A DNA stretch of 64,000 nucleotides from Eublepharis macularius (Eukaryota; Chordata; Lepidosauria; Squamata; Eublepharidae): assembly GCF_028583425.1 (NCBI RefSeq), contig NC_072801.1, positions 57,923,766 to 57,987,765 of the forward strand. The letters run 5' to 3'. The position numbers and the translations under genes are program-made. Positions 1 through 23,607 of the stretch are shown here, piece by piece. Numbering within the stretch: the stretch's first letter is position 1; every line of letters begins with the position of its first letter. The notes beneath the pieces are model-generated. The model saw nothing but the letters and a program-made list of their open reading frames with translations, was not told the origin of the DNA and did not search any database.

Positions 1-179
1 ACAAACACAGCAAGACCTAATGAGACCATTTCACTTTAGGGAAATGGCACAGATAGGAAAGCCTTAACCTCACACACCCTCCATGCAGAGTCGACAACTT
101 CAGTCATGAAAATAGCTGGAGATATGCGGATGGAACTTGTGGAAGGCAATGTTTGAGGAGGTGAGGGACCTTGGAGATT

Positions 180-306
180 TTTAATGCCACAGAGTGCTGC
201 TTTGGAGTCCACCCTCCAAACCAGCCATTTACTCCAGGGTAGTTGATCAATGTGGTCTGGAGATCTGTTATAATTTCAGGAGATCTGCATCAGGAGGTTG
301 GCAACC
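180..306 (-). repeat. Interspersed 'GTTGGCAACCCTA' repeat, fragment
   Basis: This is one of several copies in the window of the same repeat. Typical parts are phrases resembling CTCCAGGGGAACTGATCT, GGAGATC..CAGGAGG and a terminal GTTGGCAACCCTA. The family carries related sequences at both ends (TAGGG..GCCAACC and GGTTGGC..CCCTA), so it may be a small terminal-inverted-repeat element, but I could not prove a target duplication. Other copies are listed separately. Confidence 0.6.
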
Positions 307-1037
307 CTACCCCAATGTCGTGGTCTCAGCCTGAATTGGGGATCCCGTGTTCCTGCTTTTCAAAATAAAAAACACTTGAGAGGTCAGTCAAGGAACCCTT
401 CCAGTGACAGGGCATAGTTCAGCTATAAGACCACATTATTGGTATGTAGCAGAAGTGGGGATGGATCACAATCTCAGCTCTCTTTCCAGCTCCCAAATCT
501 TTATTTTCCAGGGCTAAGCAAGGACCTGCCTTCGTTAGCATAGTAGAAGAAAGGACAAAGTTCAGACTATCTCCTAAGTCACTTGAGTTCTTCTCTGCAA
601 ATGTGTGTGTTAAAGGTGGTTATGGCACCTGTGGTCAAAGATGCCGTTCCCTGGCATACACCATGACATGCCAACTGGCTTAATCCATTATCAAGGGATG
701 TGAAGGGAAGGTCCTGGCAAGATGCCCGGCCCTATCACGTGGCATACTGCACACCCTCTGGCCTCCACTCCCTCTTATAGTCAGATACACGCAACCCATT
801 TTATAGGCCCTGCTGAGTGGGCAAACCTGAAAAAGTTTAAAGCAGTCAGAATGAGAAAAACTGAAGTAAGGAACTCTGACTGCTTGAGAAGCAAGTAAAA
901 TCAGTAAGTGGGTGTGCCTTTTTACAATAGTTCCCTCAGGTGGCACCAGAGACCAAGCAGTGGAGGAGGGGGGCACTCTACTTAGAAGCGGGGAGAGCTT
1001 CTAATTCATATTATCTCTTTTGTAGGCCCTCAAGGTG

Positions 1038-6636
<5,599 letters not shown>

Positions 6637-6705
6637 GTCCACCTTTGTGTTGCTCACTGAAACTTACACAGAAGTGCGCCTGGAGTGTTAATTTTGCTTG
6701 TGCTA

Positions 6706-6711
6706 AATAAA
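6706..6711 (+). promoter_or_regulatory. Poly(A) signal of SULT-A
   Basis: AATAAA lies 70 nt after the SULT-A stop codon. This is a normal distance for a short SULT 3' UTR. Confidence 0.55.
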
Positions 6712-7344
6712 ATAAGCCAAAAGTGAAAGCAAATTTTGTATCCAGTTTTTTTTTAAAAAAATGTGATTTATCACTGTTGTGTGGTTTTTCCCATTTGTAA
6801 ATGAATTTCAATTACTGATAAAATCACAATCTGATAGTAATTATCATAGTTAAATCATATGCAAATGTTGCATTGCTATCAGCTTGGGAATTCAGTCTTA
6901 AGAATGCAGGATATAAATATTTTAAATAACTCACCAATGAGACAGAATCCCAACCAATATTTTCCAAACATTTGTTTTAAATACCGAAAATCTATTTTGG
7001 GAACTGATCTTCAACCTTTCCATACACAGTAATTACTGAGCATGGGATCCGCAGCGGTGAGCATGAAATTTACAGCTGCAAACATGAAACAGGAAGTCAC
7101 ATGACATCAGTCATGCAACAGGAAGAGGGGCAGCCTGAGTTATGATGTCATCAGTGTCAAGGCCTGGACCATGGGCAGCAGATCAAAGGGCAGTGGTCGG
7201 GAAATAAAAGCCAAGCACCAGGAGGTGTACCACAGTGAGGAACAAGGCAAGGATCAGAGTCCAGGAGGAATCTTCTCAACCACAGAGTGACCTCACCTCG
7301 CCATCCTGCTGCTGTTCTCTAATTCAATTTGTATTAATGGAGAA

Positions 7345-7566
7345 AAATAGAAAAGAGTCCCGTAGCAGCTTTAAGACTAACCAACTTTACTGTAGCATAA
7401 GCTTTCGAGAATCACAGTTCTCTTCGTCAGATGCACAGTTCTCTTCGTCAGATGAACTGTGATTCTCGAAAGCTTATGCTACAGTAAAGTTGGTTAGTCT
7501 TAAAGCTGCTACTGGACTCTTTTCTATTTTGCTACTACAGACTAACACGGCTAACTCCTCTGGATC
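7345..7566 (+). repeat. Palindromic retroposon-like repeat with 13-bp duplication
   Basis: Two arms containing TTTAAGACTAACCAACTTTA and AAGCTTTCGAGAATCACAG are inverted around a short centre with a small duplication (CTTCGTCAGATG twice). The right end carries ACTACAGACTAACACGGCTA and ACTCCTCT. The element is flanked by TATTAATGGAGAA on both sides (7332-7344 and 7567-7579). Such long duplications suggest LINE-type insertion rather than cut-and-paste. Confidence 0.75.
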
Positions 7567-7949
7567 TATTAATGGAGAATGACCTTAATAACAAATTCTT
7601 ACAACAAAGATGCCTGATGTCAATTTGATGTATTATGCCTGAGTAATGTCATAATATTTACTTGCTTGGAGATGATGTCAAGAAACATGCCCTGGCTGTG
7701 AGGAAGCTCTGAAACTGAAATATAAGCCAGATGTGACTTTTTAAAAGTATCAAGTTAGGGTCCCCTCTATTTTCATTTCCCTCATTCACAGAGCAGCTGC
7801 TGGGAGTTCCCAAATGTCGTATGGGCCCAGTTCAGTTTGTGCATGTGGATGGCCTAAATGCATGTAGATAGGTGACAGAGTTTCAAATATGGGAAAAGGC
7901 AACCTGTACATACTCAAAGATACCTTTCTTTATGATATGTTATTCCATA

Positions 7950-8062
7950 TATTTTATTTATTTATTTCAAATTTCTATTCCGCCCTCCCCACAAGTGGGC
8001 TCAGGGTGGATAACAACATATTAAAATACAAAATACAATAAAAACATATTAAAATACAATAA
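7950..8062 (-). repeat. L2/CR1-type LINE 3' tail
   Basis: TATTTATTTATTT followed by CCGCCCTCCCCACAAGTGGG..CAGGGTGG and ACAACATATTAAAATAC is the reversed 3' end common to L2-like LINEs and the SINEs that use them in lizards. Confidence 0.55.
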
Positions 8063-8384
8063 AAATCCATACACGTGTAAAACAGGATAGTGGACAGCCT
8101 TCACAGGGAGGGATAAGATTTTATTTATTTTATTTTTTATGTTTTCTTTCTTCCACCTAAGGGGAGAACAGTGCAAAATAGTTGTGGGTCGCATATGATG
8201 ACAAGATAATTTAGCAGTGCCTACAGGTAGTGTCAGGGAGGGGTGGTCTCCTTTGATCCACTTGTTTGGGCCCAGAACTTTCAAACAACCTAAGAGTAAA
8301 TAATAGAAATGCAAAAGAGAGAATAAAAAATGAACTCACTGCTTTCACCTTTGAGAAGGTAACTGGGGCCTCATGCCCTATAGC

Positions 8385-8625
8385 TAATATTTATTTATTG
8401 ACTTGCTTACCCTGCCTTTCTCCCTAATGGGGACACAACGCAGCTTACATCATTCTCTCCTCCATTTTATCCTTGCAATAATTCTGTGAGGTAGGTTAGG
8501 CTGAGAGTGTATGACTGGCCCAAAGTAACCCAGCAAGCTTTCACGGCAGAGCAGGGATTCGAACCTGGGACTGCCAGATCCTAGTTCAACCCTAACAAGT
8601 ACACCACACTAGGTCATATTTTACC
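8385..8625 (-). repeat. tRNA-derived SINE with L2-like tail
   Basis: On the - strand the copy has a tRNA-like head with a B-box-like GGTTCGAATCCC (8556-8567 reversed), a middle with CCTCACAGAATTATTG and a tail ending near TAAATAAATA. It matches the SINE family also seen at 13726, 20212, 35868 and 45670. Confidence 0.65.
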
Positions 8626-8679
8626 TACCCTCCCTTGCATGTTGCTAGAGAGTAGAATATCTTCCTCAAGATGGCCCTA

Positions 8680-9166
8680 GTCGAGGAGAAGGAGCCAAGA
8701 TGGCGTCGGAGGGTGAGCTGGGCAGGAAGTGGGACCGGTGCTTGGCTGACTTGATAGTCAAGCTGGGTGCCGGTTTTGGGCTGGGCATCGTCTTCTCAGT
8801 CATCTTCTTTAAAAGGAAAACATGGCCTGTCACTTTTGGGTCAGGGATGGGCTTGGGAACGGCATATTCCAATTGCCAACATGACTTCCAGTCTCCTTAT
8901 CTTCTCCATGGGAGATTTGTCAAGGAGAAGTGCTGGTGGCTAAGTGGACTCCTCCGTGCCAGAGAGATGGTGAGACCTTGGTCATTCATCTGGAGGATCA
9001 ACACGCCCCAGCGCCGAGGCAGAGCTTTTCTCATGGGGGTCACCTCTTGTTCTTTTCTACAGCCAGTTTATGCCTGAAACCAAATCTTGTTTTGTATCTT
9101 CTTCTGGAAACTGCAAGAAGGTGCTGTTCTGAGAAATAAAATCCAAATGACAAAAAAAAACCCACA
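8680..9166 (+). pseudogene. MICOS10: Intronless retrocopy of MICOS10 (MINOS1)
   Basis: From the ATG at 8700 the frame reads [17 protein letters not shown].., [27 protein letters not shown] and [11 protein letters not shown], which matches the whole of MICOS10, a small inner-membrane protein of the mitochondrial cristae-junction (MICOS) complex. Both glycine-rich GxGLG motifs of the membrane hairpin are present. The expected end after about 77 residues is lost and the frame runs on to 9077 (125 codons). There is no intron, an AATAAA at 9135-9140, an A-rich tail at 9152-9160, and an imperfect flanking duplication (AAGATGGCCCTA at 8668-8679 against AAGATGACCCCT at 9167-9178). These are hallmarks of LINE-made retrocopies. 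The reading frame is intact for the conserved part, so the insertion is either young or still selected. Expression cannot be judged. Confidence 0.88.
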
Positions 9167-9509
9167 AAGATGACCCCTGGTCAACAGCTAGTTCTGTGCA
9201 ACTTTGAGGAGGTAAAAGCAGGCCAGCCAAATCTTTCCCTCTCCTCCATCATGACCCAGTGCAGACTCTGGCTCCAAACAGTGACATACTCTGGCTTCAT
9301 AGGCAAGAAAAGCTTTTTTTGCTTTGTTTTGTTTGTTTTTAAAGTAGTACATCTTTATGGTGCCTAATAATTCAGAAAGATATGGCAGTTTCTAACAACA
9401 ATGTTTTAGGTCTTCCTACCAAATTCAAGAATTTTACAAAGAAAAAAAGGATTTGCAAAAATGCCAAGCATAAAAAGAAGCATTGTCATACCTCTTATAT
9501 AGCAATCTT

Positions 9510-10705
9510 TTATTTAATTGTTTGTTTGTTTATAGTCCGCCTTTCTCGCTGAGACTCAAGGTGAATTACACAGTATGAAATTAGTACGATCCGTATCAAG
9601 TACATTTCCATACAGTATCAAGGACATTTCCATAAACAATGCCATAGGGTAAATAGATACAAGTTTTAAAAGACATAGCATTAGCAAGAATCCAATACAA
9701 ACTAGAAGAAAATACTGAAACAAAACATAATCATTTCTAGGATTGACATTAGACAACTTAAAGCACAGGTAGTACATAGGAAGGTACATATTTAAAGCAA
9801 CAGATAATATGTAAGGCAACATAATAGTGAAGTCTATGGTCCCTAAGTCATTAGTGAAGCATCTGAGACCCCATCCCTACAATACAGCCCTCCCATTTGA
9901 GTAAAAAGCCTTTTTGAATAATTCAGTTTTGCAATGTTTGCGGAAAGGCTGGAGAGAGTGGGGGCTCTCCTGATCTCCTCAGGCAGGTCATTCCACAGGA
10001 CGGGGGCCACCACAGAGAAGGCCCGTGTACAGGCTGCTGTTGATTTCTCCTATGTGCAGCCTGGCACCTGCAGGAGACCCTGTTCAGATGAGCGAAGCTG
10101 CCATAGAGGAACACAGGGAGGGAGACAGTCCTGCAGGTATGCCAGACCAAGACCATGAAGAGCTTTGTATGTAATAACCAATACCTTGAACTGAGCACAG
10201 TAACTGATAGGTAGCCAATGGAGTGACTGTAGGATGGGAGTGATGCTCCTGCTCGCTCCTGATATCAGTCAAGCGGCAGCATTTTGCACCAATTGGAGCC
10301 TCCTAGTTAGCTTAGATGGGAGACCTATGTATAATGCATTACAATAGTCAAGCCTTGATGTTATCATAGCATGGATCCAGGTGGCCAGGCTGGCCGTGTC
10401 GAGATAAGAAGCCATGTTCCAGGCAAGAGTAAGGTTGTAAAAAAGCATTTTTTGCTGCTGCCTTAACTTGTTTTTCTAGTAGTAGTACTGGATCCAGTAT
10501 AACTTCTAGGCTCTTAACCGAGACAGCGAGGGTCAAACAAACTCCATTGAAAGCGGGGAGTACAATATCCTTCAAGATCTCTGCCTTCCCAACAAGCATC
10601 ACTTCAGTCTTGTCTGGGTTCAATTTCAATTTGTTGTTTTTCAACCATTTCACCACGGCTGTCAGGTAGCGATCTAAGATTTCTACTGCGTCCTGTGGGA
10701 ACCTA
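9510..10705 (-). mobile_element. L2-type LINE, 3' half
   Basis: On the - strand the 5' side encodes RT-type sequence such as WLKNNKLKLNPDKTEVMLVG, followed by stretches corresponding to the usual 'SLGVILD..EKQVKA' and, further on, '..LHGLG' and 'LPEEIRR' parts in broken frames. It ends in the reversed tail TATAGTCCGCCTTTCTCGCT followed by GTTTGTTTGT. The element is 5' truncated and has multiple frameshifts. Confidence 0.8.
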
Positions 10706-12540
10706 GATCTACAGCACAACCACATTTGGAAACAGTGAGTACATCCTGTTCCCCATCTCCAAAAGGATATCGCAAGGAAAAAAATTGTCAAATTTTGACA
10801 AATGTTTTCCTTGCGTTACGTGATAATATCACAGAGGTAGAAAAGGTGGAGGAAAGAGCAATTAGCAATTGAGACATTTAGGAAATGCATTTTTAGTTCC
10901 CAAACAGGTGACTACAGCAGGAATATAAAGGCATATAAAGTTGTGCATCTTTTGAAAAGAGACGCCCCCCCTCCCAACACTAGAACTAGAAGTCAGAGTC
11001 ATCCTGTGAAATTCACTAGCAATATAATCAGAATAGATTTTAAAAACATAAATCTTAATATAATACAAACTCACCACCACAAGATGGGTTGGTAATGACA
11101 GCCATAAGTATTGCATAATGAAAACCTAAAATTGTGCAAAAATTCATGGAGAATAGCTATTAACAGCAGTTAATAAACAATGATGGCTAAATGGAACCTC
11201 CACGTCCACAGGCAGTGTACCTTTGAGGAACAGACACAGGAGAGCAATGAAAGGGGGAACATTTGTGTCCTGTTTATGAGCTTCCTGGAGGGCATCTGGC
11301 TGACTGCTGTCGAAAACATGATGCGAGAGTAGATGATCCTTTGGTTTCATTTAGCAGGGCTCTTAGAGTCTTATAAAATAGGCAAGGGGCAGCTGCCACT
11401 TCTCTCTTTGCTAAAGATCACTTCTTCTGTCAATTTGGGTATCTTCTAGAGCATATGGACTTTTCTGGACTCATTTGGCCATGAGAATGCTGAGATAAAG
11501 CCTCTTCACCCCAGAGGCCAGTGAAATCCTTCTACTTGCTTGAGCAATTTGGAAGGAATGCAGGCAAATTTGTGTTACCCCCTCCCTCCATAAACACATT
11601 TGAGATTTTTATACATGTCTATAAAGCAATGTGACAGAAGTTGTAACCTTGGCTAACTAGACTTTCTTCCTGGTATTTACCCAGCCTTGCCCCAACTGGG
11701 TGGTCCACAACTATTAAACTGAAAACAGGTTTATCCTGCAGGGAACTGTATCAACCATGAACAACCTGCGGCTTATGCTTGCATCCAACACCAGATGTTG
11801 TAGAGGAATCACCAGCCTTTTTCAGCCTTGGGGATTTGGGGAAAGGGTAGATGCAACCACAAAATGGCTGCCACGGATGGCAAGGCCAGTCATAAAGGGT
11901 CTGCCATTGGGGCGGGGTCATCACAAATGGGCAACCAGCGGGGGGCTGGGAGGTAAGTGGAATTATTTCTTAAAGGGAAGAGAGTTTGCTCCCTCACAGA
12001 GAGTCTGGGTCTAGAGCCAAGCAGAAGATGCACAGCAGTGGCATGCTTGCTCCATTTGAGCTCAGTGCTTTACCAGTCAGTCAATCGGTAAGGTATGCTC
12101 CAGAATTCCCTGGTTCTTTTTTCTGTTCCTTTCGAGACCCTTTTTGGCCATGACTCAAGCAAATGCACTTCAGGAAATTCATCAGGGGGCACCATTCTCC
12201 TCTTATGTGCCATGCTGAGGATTACTGCTATAATATTTCATGAATGAAAATAAGGATGCTTCTATGTGCTGGTAACATCAAGAAGCATGGCCTGGGCACT
12301 CATCCAATTATTTTATCACAGTTAAAGCAGCTTTTTCTGCCCCTTCATTAATTGACTTTGCAAAAGCTTCTTCTTGCTTTGGCTTCTAAAGCCTCATATG
12401 AGAGTCAAGTGACCCAAACAGTTCCTTAAGAATGTTCAGTGGAATATTTGGCCTCTCCATAAATCTCTTTGAACTTCTTTCTTAGTACTAAACACATACA
12501 CCAAACCAGACACAAGACATCATCTGATCTCTCTCTGTAT
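10706..12540. other. Intergenic stretch, no gene seen
   Basis: Only short shadow frames are present. There are no recognisable exons, RNA genes or repeats that I can name with confidence. Confidence 0.4.
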
Positions 12541-12690
12541 TATTTATTTTTATCTATATTATTCATCGCCCACCTTTCTCAGTGAAGTGAGACACAAGGC
12601 ACATTACAAAATATAGAAAACAATCAGACAGCATAAAACCTCCCATAACAATGCAATAGGACTAAGACTACAGAAATTAGGAAACAATGG
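12541..12690 (-). repeat. L2-like LINE 3' tail fragment
   Basis: TATTTATTTTTATCT..CGCCCACCTTTCTCAGTGAA with ACATTACAAAATATAGAAAAC resembles the reversed L2 tail. Further tail-like pieces at 12925-13130 and 13425-13715 (including CAGGCAGGCCAT) suggest one L2 copy broken up by two palindromic insertions. Confidence 0.5.
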
Positions 12691-12902
12691 CCATTTTCAC
12701 ACACCTGTAGCCTCTGGAAAATTGCGGAAAACTCATGGCATGAAGCGTCTTCCTAGTGCAATTTCCCATCATGATCCCGTTTAATGGCGCAATTTCTGAC
12801 ATCATTGCACCATTAAACAGGAAATTGCGCTAGGAAGACACTTCAAGCCGTGAGTTTTGCACGATTTTCCAGAGGATTATGGGTGTGTGTGAAAACAGCT
12901 AA
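12690..12902. mobile_element. Palindromic MITE (hAT-like)
   Basis: TGGCCATTTTCACACAC at the left and GTGTGTGAAAACAGCTA at the right are near-complementary ends, and the inner arms pair as well (GGAAAATTG..GGAAAACTCA..; CTTCCTAGTGCAATTTCC.. against ..GGAAATTGCGCTAGGAAG). It lies inside an older L2 fragment. I see no exact target duplication. Confidence 0.6.
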
Positions 12903-13135
12903 TGCAAACAGGGCACTGTTTACTTCTTTTACAGTCTACCTTTCTTGCTGAGTTTTGAGACAGCAGGGCACTGTTTACTTCTTTTATAGTCCACTTTTCG
13001 TGCTGAGTTTCAAGACAGATTACAACTAAAATCAATGCAGAGAGAGCAGAAGAGTATATACAACCGATGATTCCATAGGAATTGATTAGCAAACCAGAGA
13101 GTAACAGTTGAACTAAAAATGCAGTAATACAGAAA

Positions 13136-13421
13136 ATGGCCATTTCCGCACGTTCTTAAAGGGACAGCTTCTTACCGAACGCTGGGGGCTTTTCCCCTTC
13201 ACTCCAGATGCCTCTGTTTTCAAAATGGTTGCAGGCCATTTGGCTTCAGTTTCTTCGCCGCCTTTTCTGGGAATGCACTTTCTCATGGTCCACAAAAAGA
13301 TGCTGAAAAAATGGAAGTCAAACAGCCTGCAACCGTTTTGAAAATAGAGATGTCTGGAATGAAGGGGGAAAGCTGCCAGCGTTCAGTGAGTTGTCCCTTT
13401 AAGGATGTGTGGAAATGGCCA
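13136..13421. mobile_element. Palindromic MITE, second family member
   Basis: The ends TGGCCATTTCCGCACGTTCT and the inverted AGGATGTGTGGAAATGGCCA are followed inward by matching arms (AAAGGGACAG.., GAACGCTGG..). Possible imperfect 8-bp flanks are ATACAGAA and ATATAGCA (6 of 8 match). It is non-coding. Confidence 0.6.
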
Positions 13422-13725
13422 ATATAGCAGGGGTTGCAAGAATGGGGAACCTTGCAATGAAATAATATACTGCATACAATAAACCATGTAATAAAGCCAA
13501 AAGGCAGAATTATAAGACAATGAAGTATACACACCTGTATACTAAAAACTTCCTATAATTTCACAGAATGTTAACTGTGACCTTGTTCCCTTTATAAAAA
13601 GGCCTCCTGAACAGTTCTATTTGACACTTTCTGCAGGACTATGGGAGCCTGGGAACCTTCCTAACTTTGTCAGGCAGGCCATATGAGACAGAATCCTCAG
13701 GTGCACAGGCCTAAGATCTAGCTCA

Positions 13726-13952
13726 GTTTTGGAAGCATAGTCGTTAAGTGGTTGGGCTATGAATCAGCACTCTGCTGGTTCAGATCCCACTCCTGCCATG
13801 AGCTTAGTAGGTGGCCTCGGGTAAGCCACTCCTCTCAGCTCCAGCTCCCCAGCTGCATTGTGGGAATAATGATAACACTGACTTTGTTCACCACTCTGAG
13901 TGAGGCACTGATCTGTCTAGAAGAGCAATATATAAGTGCAGTTATTATTCTT
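13726..13952 (+). repeat. tRNA-derived SINE with L2-like tail
   Basis: It has a tRNA-like head with GGTTCAGATCCC as B box, the middle part GTGGCCTCGGGTAAGCCACT and a tail CACTCTGAGTGAGG..AATATATAAGTGCAG followed by TTATTATT. Confidence 0.65.
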
Positions 13953-14119
13953 AAGGACCTCTATAGGATGCCAAATCTTCATCTTAGAGTCAAATTGGAT
14001 GTAATGTTTTAAAACAAGTTGGATCCTAGTGTTCTGTGTTTTGTTTTGTTTTTACCCTGAGCTACAATTGCTCCAGGAGCATTATTTGACCAGCGGGCCT
14101 CTTCTACATTATTCAGCCT

Positions 14120-14159
14120 ACACACACACGCACACGCACACACACACGCACACGCACAC
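14120..14159 (+). repeat. (CA)n microsatellite, interrupted by CG
   Basis: CA repeats with regular ACG interruptions. Confidence 0.9.
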
Positions 14160-14164
14160 TGAAT

Positions 14165-21017
<6,853 letters not shown>

Positions 21018-21057
21018 ATGCTCCAGCTTCATCTGAGCTGTTCTCAAACACCATCCT

Positions 21058-21063
21058 ATTAAA
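21058..21063 (+). promoter_or_regulatory. Possible poly(A) signal of SULT-B
   Basis: The ATTAAA variant lies 41 nt after the stop. A second ATTAAA-like site follows near 21123. No AATAAA is close, so the choice is tentative. Confidence 0.4.
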
Positions 21064-21771
21064 AGCAAGATAGTGGTACTTTTAGCTTCTGTAAATCTAC
21101 CTACCCAGGTTCTCGTCTGATAATTAAATTTGCAGGTAAGATGTCAGAAAAGAAGTGAAAAAAAGGAGTCTATGGTTTCCTGGATTCTCTCTTACATTCA
21201 ACTGCCTTTGAACACTCACAATTTCTATCACAAAGACAGACAAGACATTGCTTGAGTGCCAAGTTTTTTGTGGATCTGCATTCACATTCACTCACTGCAT
21301 TTTGGACAGACTGCCATACATCCATTCCTCCCTTTCCAAACCCAGAAGTTACTTGTTCTTCCTATTTTTAGGAAGAGCTGGCTATGTGAAGTGTTGGTTG
21401 GCTATCCTTAGTGGCAATCATGGAGCCACTGCCACATTGTACAGAGTTTTGATTGGCCGGCCGAAAACAATCACAAACCCCTCTCCTTTTGCAGAACACT
21501 ACTTACAGGGTTTTTTTTTTAATGCAAAACAGAGAGAGAGAGACCATCACCAGTGTCAGATCCCCCACTTACAATCACTCTACACCTTCCTTCTTTTACA
21601 AGTTCTCCACAGAGCCAACCCGTGCTCTGTGCAGACACACATCACCTCTGGGACTGACTTCTATAAAAAAAAAACAGCATGCAGATAGACTCAGAAAGCT
21701 CCCGCCAGGGGAGGGAAAGCTGCCTTTCTCCCAAGCTTTTCTCCCTGTGCAAAAACAGTGCGGAGTTTTAA

Positions 21772-21902
21772 TTCATTTATTTGATTTATATTCGATTTAT
21801 AGCCTGCCCGCCCTGCAAGCAGGCTTAGGGCAGGTTACAACATTAAACAAAAACACTCAAGGCAGTTAATAAATATAAGCATAAACATCCTATAAAATAC
21901 AA
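21772..21902 (-). repeat. L2/CR1-type LINE 3' tail
   Basis: ATTTATTTGATTTATATTCGATTTATAGCC..GCCCTGCAAGCAGG..CAGGTTACAACATTAAAC is a reversed LINE tail. Confidence 0.55.
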
Positions 21903-21984
21903 CTCTTAATTAACCAGTGCCGCAGATGCATACAATACCTCCATGTGGAGCAGCAGAAATGGGGAAATGTCTCCCCTCTACATT

Positions 21985-22105
21985 GTGCCTTCACAATCCC
22001 TCTAACTTCTCCCCCAAACAGAAAAAATACTGAACAGGGAGACAATTTCTCCATTATTGGGCATAATTTAATGCTGTTGTGAACCACCATGTAACTTTTG
22101 AGGCT
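21985..22105 (+). repeat. 121-bp direct repeat, copy 1
   Basis: This block (GTGCCTTCACAATCCCTCTA ... TAACTTTTGAGGCT) recurs at 23151-23271 with the same length and about seven differences. The two copies bracket the Copia fossil. Confidence 0.85.
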
Positions 22106-22129
22106 CCTTTCTGCCGAGTGGGGAGGAGA

Positions 22130-22900
22130 CCAAAAGGATAGGGCCTCCATTAGTGGACATCTATTCTTCTTTGGAGGCAGAGCCATAAGTTGGTCCAGCA
22201 AGAAGCAAGGCAAGGTTGCAATTTCTACCATGGACATAACGTATCAGCATCACTGAGTTCTCAAGAAGCAGAAAGACTACTTCAGCTATTCACAGATCTA
22301 GGCATAAATATTCTAAAGCCTGTAACAATCTATGAAGACAATCAAGCCTCCAGTTTTCACAGCAAGAGAATGTGAATCAACATGACAAGCATATTGACAT
22401 AAAGTAGCACAGGGTGAAGAAAATACAGAAGAAAATGTAGTCAAGCTGACCTATTGCCCTACTGAGCAGACGGCTGCTTCGCTTCAAGGATCTACGACCC
22501 GACCAAATGCCAGCAAGGGGGATTGTAAGAAATGGAAGGATTTGTACCTTGTCCCTGTTCCTAATCTCAAGTTACAGAGGGGGCTTACAATAGAGAGAGA
22601 GAGAGGAAGACACACTATACTGCTCTAGCTGATGCTATCCCTCATGTGCACACACACTCTCTCTCCATCTTGCCACCGCAGAGGACACAGGGCTTGCTCC
22701 CTGTATCCACCACCATAGTTTAGATAGATTTGATTAGTTAGATTCTGTCTTTCCTCTTTCCTATCTTGAGTGGAGTTTCTAAAAGGACTCTTACTTTCTT
22801 TACTGAAGCAAGTGTGAGTTTATTGCCTTATCAGCACGCACTCACAACCACTTAGCTGTACTCTCTGAATTGCTCCACTTATTTGCCCTACATTGCTCAC
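22130..22900 (+). mobile_element. Copia-type LTR retrotransposon fossil (RNase H end plus 3' LTR)
   Basis: About 22190-22510 reads as the RNase H end of a Ty1/Copia polyprotein: SSQEAERLLQLFTDLGI, VTIYEDNQ, then KHIDIK-like and YCPTEQTA-like stretches in that order. A purine-rich tract (AAGGGGGA) directly precedes TGTAAGAAATGG at about 22526, which I take as the start of a 3' LTR ending near CTCACA at about 22900. Only the 3' end of the element is here. It is broken in several places and looks old. The left limit is uncertain. Confidence 0.6.
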
Positions 22901-23150
22901 AGGTTTGTGTGTCAAAAGTGAAGTGATAGAAAAGCAGAGCTTGCTCTGCAGGAGAGAAACCTGCACCCGCTACCAGAGTGAGGCAGTCTGTCCTCAGCTC
23001 CAGTTTTCTCCCTCCCTGATGACTTTCTCTTCCCTGTTAGAGGGAAAAATCCGTGCCTTCTCTATTTCCTCCAACATTTAGGATTTTTAAAAATTGTATC
23101 TCTGGATTCATTTAGTTTAGTGGAAGATTCCTGTCTAGCACCAATTTAAA

Positions 23151-23271
23151 GTGCCTTCACAATCCCTCTAACTTTTCCCCCAAACAGAAAAAATCTTGAA
23201 CAGGAAGACAATTTCCCCGTTATTGGGCATAATTTAATGCTGTTGTGAACCACCCTGTAACTTTTGAGGCT
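23151..23271 (+). repeat. 121-bp direct repeat, copy 2
   Basis: Second copy of the block at 21985-22105, about 94 percent alike by eye, no length difference. Confidence 0.85.
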
Positions 23272-23557
23272 ACTCTCTTCTTATCAACCACATCAGGAAA
23301 ACATATAGCAATGAAAATTAAAAAACAATATTTTTGATACCTTGCCGAGACTAATAGTCCTGCTGTTTATTCACTTCTGATTCCCTTCCCTTGTAAGCAG
23401 AAAAGGAAAGAGTCCAAGAACATCTGGTAATTGTTATATTTCCAAAAGCAATATATTTTTGAATACTGTTTACCCTTTTAGGCGTTGGGGAGATTTTTAA
23501 AACCAGAACTTCTCACTTCTTTGTCTTTTAATAGAATTTTAATAACTTTTGTATGTA

Positions 23558-23560
<3 letters not shown>

Positions 23561-23604
<44 letters not shown>
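23561..23604 (+). repeat. (AT)n microsatellite
   Basis: About 22 uninterrupted AT units. Confidence 0.95.

Positions 23605-23607
<3 letters not shown>

Noticed and set aside
9934-10791. Open frames between 9.9 and 10.8 kb as host genes
   Set aside because: They are parts of an L2 LINE in broken frames.
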